Shown: positions 25,652 through 36,823 of the stretch, piece by piece | How the letters are laid out: each line of letters opens with the position of its first letter | Position numbering within the stretch: position 1 is the first letter of the stretch | From: SG8-30 sp963710135 | GTDB lineage: Bacteria; Pseudomonadota; Gammaproteobacteria; Steroidobacterales; Steroidobacteraceae | Direction of reading: 5' to 3' | DNA length: 64,000 bases | Assembly (NCBI GenBank): GCA_963710135.1 | Contig: CAVPYY010000002.1 | Coordinates: 248,001-312,000, forward strand | Notes under the pieces: generated by a model | The model's database searches: none | What the model was told of the DNA's origin: nothing | What the model saw: the letters and a program-made list of their open reading frames with translations, nothing else | Translations under genes and position numbers: made by a program

Positions 25652-26548
25652 ATGGATGGACGGCTCGACGAACTGCTGCGGCTGATGGATCTCGAACGTC
25701 TCGAGGTCAACCTGTTTCGAGGCATCAGCCGCGACATCGGCTCGCCACAGGTGTTCGGCGGGCAGGTGCTCGGCCAGGCGCTGGTCGCCGCGTCGCGCAC
25801 GGTCGAGGGCCGGCTGGTGCATTCGCTGCACGCGTATTTCCTGCGCCGTGGCGACTTCAACGCGCCGATCGTCTACCAGGTGGAGCGCAGCCGGGATGGC
25901 GGCAGCTTCACCAGCCGGCGCGTGGTCGCCATCCAGCACGGCCAGCCGATACTGACCATGTCCTCATCGTTCCACGCGCCGGAAGAAGGCGTCGGGCATC
26001 AGGCCGAGATGCCCGAGGTGCCACCACCCGAGGAATTGCGCGACGTGGAGGACCTGAAGGCCGAGGTGCTGGAGCGCGTACCGGAGAAGGTGCGGCGTTT
26101 CTTCGAGCACTACCGGCCGTTCGAGTTCCGCCACGTGCGTCCGCCCGACTACCGCAAGCCGGAGAAGCGCGAGCCGGTCAAGCACGTCTGGTTCAGGCTG
26201 GTCGACAAGGTCGCGGCGGACCAGGCGCTGCAACGCTGCCTGCTCGCGTATGTGTCCGACTACCACCTGCTCGATACCGCCAATCTTCCGCATGGTCAGC
26301 CGTTCTTCGAACTGCAGATGGCCAGCATCGACCACGCGATCTGGTTCCATCGCGAAGTGCGCGTCGACGAATGGCTGCTGTACTCCATCGACAGCCCGAG
26401 CCGCTCGAGCGCCCGCGGCTTCGCGCGAGGACAGATCTTCGCGCGCGACGGCACGCTGGTCGCAAGCGTCGCGCAGGAGGGACTCATCCGGGAGCGCGTG
26501 GGCGGCTGGCAGGCGTCGAGTCCTCCAGACCCCGGCAAGCAGGCCTGA
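25652..26548 (+). CDS. tesB: Acyl-CoA thioesterase II
   Basis: This 298-residue protein has the double hot-dog fold of TesB, which hydrolyses medium- and long-chain acyl-CoA to free fatty acid and CoA in the cytoplasm. Typical stretches are VNLFRGISRDIGSPQVFGGQ, VHSLHAYFLRRGDFNAPIVY, VERSRDGGSFTSRRVVAIQ, LLAYVSDYHLLDTA and the C-terminal ASIDHAIWFHREVRVDEWLL, then ARGQIFARDGTLVASVAQEG. The catalytic Asp (in YVSDYHLL) and a downstream SIDHAIWFH match the family. ATG 25652 follows a CAAGG ribosome binding site. A small membrane-protein gene follows 39 bases later. Confidence 0.94.
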   Translation: MDGRLDELLRLMDLERLEVNLFRGISRDIGSPQVFGGQVLGQALVAASRTVEGRLVHSLHAYFLRRGDFNAPIVYQVERSRDGGSFTSRRVVAIQHGQPILTMSSSFHAPEEGVGHQAEMPEVPPPEELRDVEDLKAEVLERVPEKVRRFFEHYRPFEFRHVRPPDYRKPEKREPVKHVWFRLVDKVAADQALQRCLLAYVSDYHLLDTANLPHGQPFFELQMASIDHAIWFHREVRVDEWLLYSIDSPSRSSARGFARGQIFARDGTLVASVAQEGLIRERVGGWQASSPPDPGKQA

Positions 26549-26587
26549 CGGCATGGACTCTCACTCACACCTCAGTGCGAGCCGGCC

Positions 26588-26773
26588 GTGAAACTGGCAC
26601 TCATCGTGACCGGGCTGGTCCTGGCCTACCTGATCGGCCAGCTGCTGTTCCTGTGGAGCTCGCGCAATGCCAGGCCACCGCCGCCGCCGCCTGAAGGCTG
26701 GCGGACACCTGAGCAGATCGACGAAGATGACGAGGCGTGGAAGGATGACGCGGGACCCCGGCCACCGCGTTGA
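26588..26773 (+). CDS. Small putative membrane protein of unknown function
   Basis: A GTG start gives a 61-residue protein. Its single hydrophobic helix (ALIVTGLVLAYLIGQLLFLW, residues 4-23) is followed by a Pro-rich stretch with six consecutive prolines and an acidic tail (EQIDEDDEAWKDD). I do not recognise the family. The strongly amphipathic layout and the position directly behind tesB, with the stop only 3 bases short of the convergent DUF748 stop, argue for a real gene. The short length keeps confidence moderate. Confidence 0.5.
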   Translation: MKLALIVTGLVLAYLIGQLLFLWSSRNARPPPPPPEGWRTPEQIDEDDEAWKDDAGPRPPR

Positions 26774-26776
26774 GGC

Positions 26777-29767
26777 TCACTTGAGCGACAGCGTCATCCG
26801 CACCCCGGCGTCTTCGCCCGGGGGCTCGTCGCCCGCAGCTTGATCGCCGCGCACGATGAAGACACGCGAAGGATCCACCGCGCCATCGGCAAGCAGCAGG
26901 TCCCGCACGGCCGCGGCCCGCGCCTGCCCGAGTGCCTCGATCTCGTCGGCAGTCGGAACACGGCTGGCGATCAGCGCGCGCTCCAGCCAGGCGATCTCGT
27001 GCTCGACAGGATCGACGCCCGGCTGATCGTCGGTGGCTGCCGGCGGCTCGGGTATCTGCGCCCTCACTCCGGTGTCGCTGCGATACAGGAGCTTCAGTCG
27101 CCGCAGGTACTCCGGTCGGTCGCTTTGCCATGCCTGCCCGGTACCGCTGGCGGGCGGCTCTTTCCCCACGGCCTGCAGTGCCTGCTCCAGCCGCTGCCCG
27201 GTGAGCGCCTGCGCATCGAGGCCCGTGACCGCTGTCGCCGGGATATCCAGGTTCAGCGCGGGTCTGGCGATCAGCGCGGAGCGCAGCGCATCGACCTTCG
27301 TGGTCATCGCATCGTCCAGCCCGGCCGACCCCGGCGTGAACGTCACGTAGGAGAGATCCTCGCCACCGCCGAACAGGCTGCCAAGCAGGGCGAATGGCGC
27401 CGTAACGGCCTTGGTGAGCAGTCCGAGCAGTGCCTTCCAGATGATGGGGCCGAGCTTGAACTGTGGATCATCGAGAGAGCCGGAGACCGGCAAGTCGAGT
27501 TCGATGACGCCGTTGCTGTCCTTGAGCAGCGCGATGGCGAGCTTCAGCGGCAGCGACACCGCGTCGGGAGAAGCCACCTTGTCACCCAGCTGCAGCTGGT
27601 TGATGACGATGTTGTGATTGGCCTCCAGCCGCCGTTCTTCCAGTTTGTAGCGGGTTTCGATCGACAGCTTGCCCTTGTCGATGCGGTAGCCCGCGAACTT
27701 GCCCGAGTACGGGTTGAAGGCGGTGAGCTCGATGTTGCGGAAGCTGGCTGCGATGTCCAGGAAACTGTCCGCGGCGAGCAGGTTCATCTGCCCGGTGATC
27801 TCGGCCGGCGCGTAGCGATCCACCTCGCCCTTGAGCGCGACCGTCGAGAGGGCACCGGGCGCCGACGACATGCCCTCGACGGTTCCCTGCAGCTGCTCGA
27901 TGGCAATGGCGAAGTTCGGCTCGAGCGTGTAGTCGGCGAAGGCGAGCTCTCCCGCGTTGACGCGCACTGTTGCGATGCGCGTCGACATCGTCGGCTGTGG
28001 CGCGGTCGTCGCGGTGGCTGCGGTCGCCGCCCCGGCGCCGTCGCCGCGCGCCACGGCATCCAACGCGCCCGTTCTCTCGCTTGCCAGCTGCCGCGCCTTT
28101 GCCGCGGCGGCAGCCGGATCGAGCACGGATTCGATGTTGGTGACGCCGCTCGCGGCCAGGATCAGCCGGACATAGGGCTCCTCCGCCACGACTTCCTTGA
28201 TCGAGAGCGAGGCGGGCGAGCTGCCGTAGCGCAGTTGCGTGAGCGACAGGGACTTCCACTTGATGAAGTCCTGCTTCAGCGTCCGGTCACGCGTGTGCAG
28301 GCCGTCGATCTGCAGGTCGCCGGCAACCTCGACCCGCGGGTCGCGGCCAAGCCCGTCGACCTCGAGCTGCCCGGTGCCGCTCACCCTGCCCCGGTCGAGC
28401 AACAGGTCCGTGTCGCGGTCGAGGTAGGCCTGCGCCGGGGCCAGCTCCAGGCCTGCGACGCGCCAATCGGCGGTCAGGGCATCCCGCCCGGCGCTCACGG
28501 TCGCGCGCGACTCGAGCTGGCCGCCCGCCGCCGACTCGATGGTGGCGGTTGCCGTCACGGGTCCAGTGGCCGGCTGACTGAATCCCTCAATGGTGAGCTG
28601 CGTCACAGCAATGCCAAGAGCCGCGGCAGGTTCAAGAGTGCGATCCTCGAACGGGACGCTGGCGTCCTCGATGGTGATCGACGGGATCGAGACCCGCCAG
28701 GCCGGTGCACTCCCTGCCGGCTGCTCTCCCTCCATTGGGAGCGCCACCGCAGGCTGGGGGGCAGTTGCGGCGGGCTGCAGTCCGGGGGCGACCAGGCCGT
28801 CGCTGCTGCGCCAGACCGGCATGACCGGCTCGCGGACTTCGATGCTGCCGATCTCGACCGAGCGTGCCACCAGGTCGATATGGGTGTCCGCGACCAGTAT
28901 CGAAGGGAAGATCCACGCGGTGTCCTGGCCGGCCCCGAGCAGCTCCAGTCCGCTCAGGCTCAGCCGGCTGACGTCGAAGGTGGCGGCGAGTCCGGATGCC
29001 GGGATCGCAACCGCAAAGTCCATCTGCAGGTCGACCTCGCCGGCACGCAGCCCGATCGGCAGCAGGCTGCCCAGGTAGTCGCCGAGCGCGGTGACCGGTG
29101 CGCGCGACAGGTGCAGCGTTGCGCGTGCCGCGATGGGGTCCAGCGCCAGCGAGCCGGCGAAATCGAATCCCGCGCCGAGGTCCGAGCCAGATACCAGCCG
29201 AAACGAGTTGGCGTTGCCCTCGGTGCGGAAGTCGTCCAGCTCGAAGCTGATGGGCGCGAGCGAGGTGGAAAACGGCTGTTCTGTGGTCTCGTCGGTGAAG
29301 TCGATCCGTCCGCGATCGACCTGGAACGCGCCGATTCGCAGCGGCGGCAGGGCGGCGGGCTGATCCGCGGGCGCTGACGCGCCAGCCGCTCGCGTGAACA
29401 GCTCGACGAGGTTGATCGAGCCGTCACGGTGCCGGACGAGCCGCGCATACGGCTGGTCGAGCGCGATACGCCTGAAGGTCCAGTCGCGGTTCCAGAGCGA
29501 GGCGAGTTCGAAGTTGATGTAGAGCCGCTCGAACGCCAGCGCCGGCCCGGCCGCGGCCCCGGCAACGCTGAAGCCGGTCGCCTCGAACTCCAGCGTGAAC
29601 GGGTTGAAGCGGGCATGATCCAGGCGCGCATCGCGGCCGTAGGTCTCGGCGAAGACGCGCGTCACTTCATGCTGGACGAAACGCGGCATGCCGACGAAGC
29701 CCGCGAGGGCATAGAGGCTGGTAACGGCAGCCAGTGTCGCCAGCCACCTCAAATGCGCCTTACGCAT
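26777..29767 (-). CDS. DUF748 (AsmA-like) envelope protein
   Basis: The 996-residue protein has one N-terminal membrane anchor (LATLAAVTSLYALAGFVG, about residues 9-26). A very long periplasmic region follows, of AsmA/DUF748 type, with repeated beta-rich segments such as RLDHARFNPFTLEFEATGFS near 48, LRIGAFQVDRGRIDFTDETT and VNAGELAFADYTLEPNFAIA near 610. The last part resembles an OmpA-like tail (VTFTPGSAGLDDAMTTKVDA, about 810-900). DUF748 members belong to the AsmA superfamily, whose better-known relatives (TamB, YhdP) bridge the periplasm and move phospholipids. A similar lipid-transport or outer-membrane role is inferred only. It stands alone between convergent and upstream neighbours. 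Confidence 0.85.
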   Translation of the reverse strand: MRKAHLRWLATLAAVTSLYALAGFVGMPRFVQHEVTRVFAETYGRDARLDHARFNPFTLEFEATGFSVAGAAAGPALAFERLYINFELASLWNRDWTFRRIALDQPYARLVRHRDGSINLVELFTRAAGASAPADQPAALPPLRIGAFQVDRGRIDFTDETTEQPFSTSLAPISFELDDFRTEGNANSFRLVSGSDLGAGFDFAGSLALDPIAARATLHLSRAPVTALGDYLGSLLPIGLRAGEVDLQMDFAVAIPASGLAATFDVSRLSLSGLELLGAGQDTAWIFPSILVADTHIDLVARSVEIGSIEVREPVMPVWRSSDGLVAPGLQPAATAPQPAVALPMEGEQPAGSAPAWRVSIPSITIEDASVPFEDRTLEPAAALGIAVTQLTIEGFSQPATGPVTATATIESAAGGQLESRATVSAGRDALTADWRVAGLELAPAQAYLDRDTDLLLDRGRVSGTGQLEVDGLGRDPRVEVAGDLQIDGLHTRDRTLKQDFIKWKSLSLTQLRYGSSPASLSIKEVVAEEPYVRLILAASGVTNIESVLDPAAAAAKARQLASERTGALDAVARGDGAGAATAATATTAPQPTMSTRIATVRVNAGELAFADYTLEPNFAIAIEQLQGTVEGMSSAPGALSTVALKGEVDRYAPAEITGQMNLLAADSFLDIAASFRNIELTAFNPYSGKFAGYRIDKGKLSIETRYKLEERRLEANHNIVINQLQLGDKVASPDAVSLPLKLAIALLKDSNGVIELDLPVSGSLDDPQFKLGPIIWKALLGLLTKAVTAPFALLGSLFGGGEDLSYVTFTPGSAGLDDAMTTKVDALRSALIARPALNLDIPATAVTGLDAQALTGQRLEQALQAVGKEPPASGTGQAWQSDRPEYLRRLKLLYRSDTGVRAQIPEPPAATDDQPGVDPVEHEIAWLERALIASRVPTADEIEALGQARAAAVRDLLLADGAVDPSRVFIVRGDQAAGDEPPGEDAGVRMTLSLK

Positions 29768-29827
29768 GGAACGATCCGCACCAGCCGCCCCGGCCGCTGC
29801 TGAGTGTGCAGGCCGCCCCGGTCGGCA

Positions 29828-30460
29828 TCAAGTTTCCGGGCGCTGCGTGCCGGCCTGTCGCCAGGCCTCCCGCGAAATCGAGTAGAGATGCACGTCCCAC
29901 CACCTGCCCTGCACCTGGGCGTGGCGCCGCGAGGTGCCGTCCCAGTCCAGCCCGGCCTTTTCCATGACGCGTAAGGATCGCCTGTTGGCGACTGCGACGG
30001 TCGAGGTCACGCGCTCGACGCGCAGGCCGTCGAACGCGGCATCGATCAGTGCGGTCGCCACTTCCGTGCCAAAGCCCTGGCCCCAGTAGCGGCGGGCCAG
30101 CACGTAGCCGATCTCCGCCTCCTTGGGGCTGCTCAACGTCAGGTCGCAGGCGCCGACCACGGCGCCGTCGCCGTGCTGAACGACCGCGAGTTCCCAGGCC
30201 TGCCGCCGCGGATCCTGCTGCTGGCGCAGCAGCTCGCGCAAGTGCCGGCGGGCGGAATCGGCGTCGCGCGGCCCGTAGGGGAGATGGCGCGTGACCCGCG
30301 GATCGCAACGGCACTCCAGCACGGCCGCCTCGTCCTCGTCGCGGAAGTCACGCAGCAGCAGTCGCACCGACGAGATTGGCAGCGCCAGGCCGGGCTTGCG
30401 GCCGCCAGCGTCGCCCGTGGCGGTGCCGCGCCGGCTCAGGCCGCTTCGAGCAGCATCCAT
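29828..30460 (-). CDS. GNAT family N-acetyltransferase (RimJ/RimL-like)
   Basis: The product is about 210 residues from ATG 30460, overlapping the end of the upstream VOC gene by 25 bases. The GNAT_3 fold is clear: VRLLLRDFRDEDEAAVLECR, WELAVVQHGDGAVVGACDLT, AEIGYVLARRYWGQGFGTEV (acetyl-CoA pyrophosphate loop RRYWGQGFGTEVA) and VANRRSLRVMEKAGLDWDG. RimJ/L-type enzymes acetylate protein N-termini, polyamines or small amines. The target is unknown. The first 30 residues before the conserved VRLLLRDF are not family-like, so a GTG start at 30367 is a realistic alternative. Confidence 0.82.
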   Translation of the reverse strand: MDAARSGLSRRGTATGDAGGRKPGLALPISSVRLLLRDFRDEDEAAVLECRCDPRVTRHLPYGPRDADSARRHLRELLRQQQDPRRQAWELAVVQHGDGAVVGACDLTLSSPKEAEIGYVLARRYWGQGFGTEVATALIDAAFDGLRVERVTSTVAVANRRSLRVMEKAGLDWDGTSRRHAQVQGRWWDVHLYSISREAWRQAGTQRPET

Positions 30461-31470
30461 GGGTATCCGTCCGGCGCGGTAAAGCTGAATGCGCGCGCGC
30501 CGAACTCGTCGGCGCACAGGTCGCTCACGGCGCTCGCGCCGGATGACGCCACGCGCCGCTGCATGGCCTCGGCATCGTTGACCCGCCAGGTGTAGAGCGA
30601 GTAGCCGAGACAGCCTGGCCGCGAACGTTCCATGTGATCGGGCAGCCGGCTGGCGCTCGCGAAGCGCACGATCTTGAGCTTCCCCGAGCGCCGCTCGGCC
30701 AGACCGTGGCCGGAGCGCGGATCGTCGAAGTCGACCATCCAATGCGTCTCGCCTTCCTCCAGGCCGAAGATTGGCCGTGACCCGGTGGCGTTCTCGTAGG
30801 GCACCTCGGCCTCGAACCAGCGCTTCAGCCCGAGGACCTTGTCGTAGAAATCGAGCACTTGCGCGTCGTCATTGACGATCATCATGCCGAAATGCGTGTG
30901 CTGACTGGTCCGGAACAGGCAGTGCGGGTTGATGTTGCCGTACAGCGGGCTGTCGTAGCCGAAGCGCTGGAAGAAAACCTGACGGTAGTGGGCCTGCAGC
31001 AGCACCATCTCGCGCACACCCACTACCGGATCGCGGAACGGGCGTGCGGCGCGCGCGCCGGACACCTCGCCGATGACCGCCAGCACAGGATCGATGAGCG
31101 TCAGGGACTCGCCGAGCTCGGCGGCGCGCTGGGCATGATTGGCAATGTCCATGACGCTCGCGGTGAGGCGCACGCCCCAGCGGCTGCCGATGCAGCGCAG
31201 GTTGTCCGCCACGCCCAGGCCGGCATTGCGCGGCTGCTGCCACTGCATCAGCCGCACCAGTCCGTGGTCGGCCTCCTGGTGGTACAGGCGCACCGAGCGC
31301 AGGGCCGAGTCGTGGCCATACAGCCGTTCGGCCGCGCGGGCGTCCAGTTCGCCGATCGGCCCGACCCGGCAGCCAAAACGCTCGAAGTAGCTGATGGCGG
31401 AGACCAGGTCCGGCACCCCGACGCAGGCCTCGTACAGGCCGCCGATGCAGGCAGGTGCAGTGGCTGTCAT
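30436..31470 (-). CDS. VOC (glyoxalase/dioxygenase superfamily) protein
   Basis: The 344-residue protein contains two vicinal-oxygen-chelate halves, about residues 8-150 (GGLYEACVGVPDLVSAISYF, ERFGCRVGPIGELDARAAER) and 175-340 (HTHFGMMIVNDDAQVLDFYD, VLGLKRWFEAEVPYENATGS, LYTWRVNDAEAMQRRVASSG, FTAPDGYPWMLLEAA). VOC proteins bind a divalent metal and act as glyoxalases, extradiol dioxygenases or resistance proteins. The substrate is not predictable here. ATG 31470 follows a GGGAACAG ribosome binding site. The 3' end overlaps the acetyltransferase start, so the two are likely co-translated. Confidence 0.8.
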   Translation of the reverse strand: MTATAPACIGGLYEACVGVPDLVSAISYFERFGCRVGPIGELDARAAERLYGHDSALRSVRLYHQEADHGLVRLMQWQQPRNAGLGVADNLRCIGSRWGVRLTASVMDIANHAQRAAELGESLTLIDPVLAVIGEVSGARAARPFRDPVVGVREMVLLQAHYRQVFFQRFGYDSPLYGNINPHCLFRTSQHTHFGMMIVNDDAQVLDFYDKVLGLKRWFEAEVPYENATGSRPIFGLEEGETHWMVDFDDPRSGHGLAERRSGKLKIVRFASASRLPDHMERSRPGCLGYSLYTWRVNDAEAMQRRVASSGASAVSDLCADEFGARAFSFTAPDGYPWMLLEAA

Positions 31471-31543
31471 GATCTGTTCCCGGTGAAGCGACCGCTCCGA
31501 TTGTCGCACAGCGAAGCGCCGGCCTGCGGCTGCCGGCGGCGCG

Positions 31544-32978
31544 TCAGCCGTCGCGCAGGACCTTGCCGGGGTTCATGATTCCCAGCGGATCGAACGCCCG
31601 CTTGACCGTCTGCATCAGTTGCAGGGTGACGGGGTCCTCGTAGCGCTCGAGCTCGTCCACCTTCAGCTGGCCGATGCCGTGCTCGGCACTGAAGCTGCCG
31701 CGCCGCCGGGCGACCAGATCGTGCAGCGCGCGCCGCAGCTCGGCGCCCCGGGTGGCGGTCGCCTCGGCGACGAGCTGCGCCGGCACGCTGACGTTGAAGT
31801 GCAGGTTGCCGTCGCCCAGGTGGCCGTAGGCGACCAGCTGCGTTCCGGGCAGCAGTGACTGGACGATCTCGCCGCCTGCTTCGATGAAGTCCGGCAGCTG
31901 GCTGGTTGCCACCGAGACATCGTGCTTCAGGCTGTAGCCCGCGCGCGTCTGCGCGGCCGGGATGTTCTCCCGCAGCTTCCACAGCGCCTCACGCTGGGTG
32001 AGCGACGCGGCCAGCACGGCGTCGCGCAGCAGCCCGCTGTCGATGCCGGCGGCCAGCGCGGTCTCGAGGCGCGGTGACAGGTCGGAGTCGCTCTGGGGCA
32101 GGCTCACTTCCGCCAGCACGTACCACGGGAAGGCGCCGTCCAGCGGGTCGGCGACGCCCTCGATGTACCGGCAGGTCAGCTCGATCGCTATGCGCGGCAT
32201 GAGCTCGAAGGTGGTCAGGCTGTCGCCCAGCGCGCCTCGCAGGTGTCCGAGCAGTTCGACGGCGGCGGCAGGGGAGTCGAGCGCTACCAACGCGGTGGCG
32301 TAGCCGCGCGGTCTCGGGAAGAGCCTGAGGCAGGCCGCGGTGATGACGCCGAGCGTTCCCTCGGCGCCGATGAACAGCTGCTTGAGGTCGTAGCCGGTAT
32401 TGTCCTTGCGCAGCGTGCGCAACTGGTCGAGGACTCTGCCGTCCGGCAGCACCACTTCCAGGCCGAGCGTCAGGTCGCGCATCATGCCGTAGCGCAGCAC
32501 CGCGGTGCCGCCGGCGTTGGTGGACAGCGTTCCGCCGACGGTGCAGCTTCCCTCGGATCCGAGCGAAAGGGGAAACAGGCGATCGGCGCTCTCGGCCGCG
32601 GTATGCACGGCGGCGAGCACGCAGCCGGCCTCGACGGTAATGGAGTAGTTGGCGGCGTCCAGCTCGCGAATGCCGCGCATGCGCCGGAGCGACAGCACGA
32701 TCGCGCGGCCGGCCTGGTCCGGCGTGGCGCCGCCGCAGTAGCTGGTATTGCCGCCGTGGGGCACGATCGCGATGCGGTGCTCCGAACAGAATCGCACCAG
32801 GCTCGACACCTGCGCGGTCGAGTCGGGCAGCGCCACGAGCGGGGACGCTCCGCGATACAGCCCGCGAAAGTCCCGGAGAAAGGGCGCAATCTCGTCGGCG
32901 CGATCGAGATAGCCGCCGGGCCCCAGTAGCGCCTTCAGCCGCTCGAGGGTGTCGACGGTCAGCGGCGATGTCCTTCCT

Positions 32979-32986
<8 letters not shown>
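31544..32986 (-). CDS. FAD-binding oxidase (GlcD / D-lactate dehydrogenase type)
   Basis: The 480-residue flavoenzyme belongs to the VAO/PCMH superfamily. The FAD domain shows RIAIVPHGGNTSYCGGATPD, TVEAGCVLAAVHTAAE, SLGSEGSCTVGGTLSTNAGG and KQLFIGAEGTLGVITAACLR. The C-domain shows VAYGHLGDGNLHFNVSVPAQ and FSAEHGIGQLKVDELE. Such enzymes oxidise D-2-hydroxy acids (lactate, glycolate, 2-hydroxyglutarate) and need an electron acceptor. The GTG start at 32986 overlaps the stop of the upstream membrane Fe-S protein by 8 bases. Coupled translation makes that protein the probable electron partner. Confidence 0.92.
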
Positions 32987-35036
<2,050 letters not shown>

Positions 35037-35105
35037 TGCGGTTCCCGGTGCGCGGACGACAGGATCCGCGAGGCATAGCGGACTGTAGGGGTCCCCCGGT
35101 CCATG

Positions 35106-35111
35106 TACAAT
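35106..35111 (+). promoter_or_regulatory. Candidate -10 element for ETF-ubiquinone oxidoreductase
   Basis: TACAAT at 35106-35111, in the context ATGTACAATTT, lies 53 bases before the TTG start at 35164 in the divergent intergenic region. No good -35 accompanies it. It is the only convincing -10 in this gap for the plus-strand gene. Confidence 0.35.
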
Positions 35112-35163
35112 TTCGGTATTCGCAGCCGACGCCGCGGTCGGCCGGCTAGAAGGGGTTTCTGAC

Positions 35164-36819
35164 TTGGAACGTGAATCGATGGAATTCGATGTCGTCATCG
35201 TGGGCGCAGGGCCGGCCGGCCTTGCCGCGGCGATACGCATCAAGCAGCTCGCTGCCCGGGATGGTCGCGAGGTCAGCGTCTGCGTGCTGGAGAAGGGCTC
35301 CGAGGTCGGCGCGCACATCGTATCGGGGGCCGTGATCGATCCGGTCGCCATCAACGAGCTGCTGCCGGACTGGAAGGAGCGGGGCGCGCCGCTCGACACA
35401 CCGGTCACCGAGGACCGCTTCCTGCTGCTGACCGAGGACACGGCGCGGCAGATCCCGAACTGGCTCCTGCCGAAGCTGATGAGCAACCACGGCATGTACA
35501 TCGCGAGCCTCGGCGACATCTGCCGCTGGCTGGCCCGCGAGGCGGAAGCCCTGGGCGTGGAGATCTATCCGGGCTTCGCCGCGGCGGAAGTGCTGTACAC
35601 GCCGGATGGCGCCGTGCGTGGTGTGGCGACCGGCGACATGGGCGTCGACCGCAATGGCGAGCGCAAGCCCGGCTGGGCGGCGGGCATGGAGCTGCATGCC
35701 CGCTACACGCTGTTCACCGAGGGCTGTCGCGGGTCGCTGTCCCAGCAGCTGATGTCCCGCTTCAACCTGCGCGACGGCGTCGATCCGCAGCAGTACGGCA
35801 TCGGCATCAAGGAAGTCTGGGAGATCCCGCCCGAGCGGCACCGGCGAGGGCTGGTCATCCACAGCCAGGGCTGGCCGCTGGACCCGCGCACCGGCGGTGG
35901 TTCGTTCCTGTATCACTACGGCGAGAACCTGGTCTCGGTCGGCTTCGTCGTGCATCTCAACTACCAGAACCCGTGGCTGTCGCCGTTCGAGGAAATGCAG
36001 CGCTTCAAGACCCACCCGGCGATCCGCGGGTTCTTCGAGGGCGGCAAGCGTCTCAGCTACGGCGCCCGCGCCATCAACGAGGGCGGCCTGCAGTCGGTCC
36101 CGGCGCTTGCCTTCCCCGGGGGCGCGCTGGCCGGTTGCAGCGCCGGGTTCGTCAACCTGCCGCGCATCAAGGGTTCGCACAACGCGATGAAGACCGGGAT
36201 GCTGGCGGCCGAGTCGGCCTACGCCGCGATCGCCGCGGACCGGCGGCACGATGAACTGACCGACTACCCGGCGGCGTTCCGCAAGTCCTGGGTCTACGAA
36301 GACCTCTACAAGGTCCGCAACGTCAAGCCGGGATTGAAGTGGGGCATGTGGACGGGCACGGCGCATGGCGGCCTGCACATGTGGCTCAACGATCTGGGGC
36401 TCGGCGCGCTGGTCGGCTGGACGCTCAGGCACGGCGGCAGCGACCATGAGTCGCTCAGGCCCGCGGCCGAGATGCCGCGGATCGAGTATCCCAAGCCCGA
36501 CGGCACGCTGACCTTCGATCGCCTGTCGTCGGTGTTCCTGTCGGGGACCAACCACGAGGAAGACCAGCCGGTGCACCTGACGCTGCGGGACGCCACGGTG
36601 CCGGTGAAGCACAACCTGGCGCTGTATGCCGGGCCGGAGGCGCGCTACTGCCCCGCCGGCGTCTACGAATACGTCGACGACGGCTCAGGCGGCCAGCGGC
36701 TGCAGATCAACGCGCAGAACTGCGTCCACTGCAAGACCTGCGACATCAAGGACCCGCGGCAGAACATCCACTGGGTCACGCCCGAGGGCGGCGGCGGCCC
36801 CAACTACACGTCGATGTAG
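35164..36819 (+). CDS. Electron transfer flavoprotein-ubiquinone oxidoreductase
   Basis: The 551-residue membrane-associated flavoprotein passes electrons from electron transfer flavoprotein (acyl-CoA and other dehydrogenases) to ubiquinone. Domains in order are: FAD-binding FDVVIVGAGPAGLAAAIRIK near residue 8; the ETF-QO signature EKGSEVGAHIVSGAVIDP; the quinone-binding region with VGFVVHLNYQNPWLSPFEE and FPGGALAGCSAGFVNLPRIK; and the C-terminal 4Fe-4S ferredoxin motif CVHCKTCDIKDP with IHWVTPEGGGGPNYTSM. The TTG start has an AAGGGG ribosome binding site 8 bases upstream; an ATG at 35179 is the alternative. No etfA or etfB is in the window. Confidence 0.95.
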   Translation: MERESMEFDVVIVGAGPAGLAAAIRIKQLAARDGREVSVCVLEKGSEVGAHIVSGAVIDPVAINELLPDWKERGAPLDTPVTEDRFLLLTEDTARQIPNWLLPKLMSNHGMYIASLGDICRWLAREAEALGVEIYPGFAAAEVLYTPDGAVRGVATGDMGVDRNGERKPGWAAGMELHARYTLFTEGCRGSLSQQLMSRFNLRDGVDPQQYGIGIKEVWEIPPERHRRGLVIHSQGWPLDPRTGGGSFLYHYGENLVSVGFVVHLNYQNPWLSPFEEMQRFKTHPAIRGFFEGGKRLSYGARAINEGGLQSVPALAFPGGALAGCSAGFVNLPRIKGSHNAMKTGMLAAESAYAAIAADRRHDELTDYPAAFRKSWVYEDLYKVRNVKPGLKWGMWTGTAHGGLHMWLNDLGLGALVGWTLRHGGSDHESLRPAAEMPRIEYPKPDGTLTFDRLSSVFLSGTNHEEDQPVHLTLRDATVPVKHNLALYAGPEARYCPAGVYEYVDDGSGGQRLQINAQNCVHCKTCDIKDPRQNIHWVTPEGGGGPNYTSM

Positions 36820-36823
36820 CGCC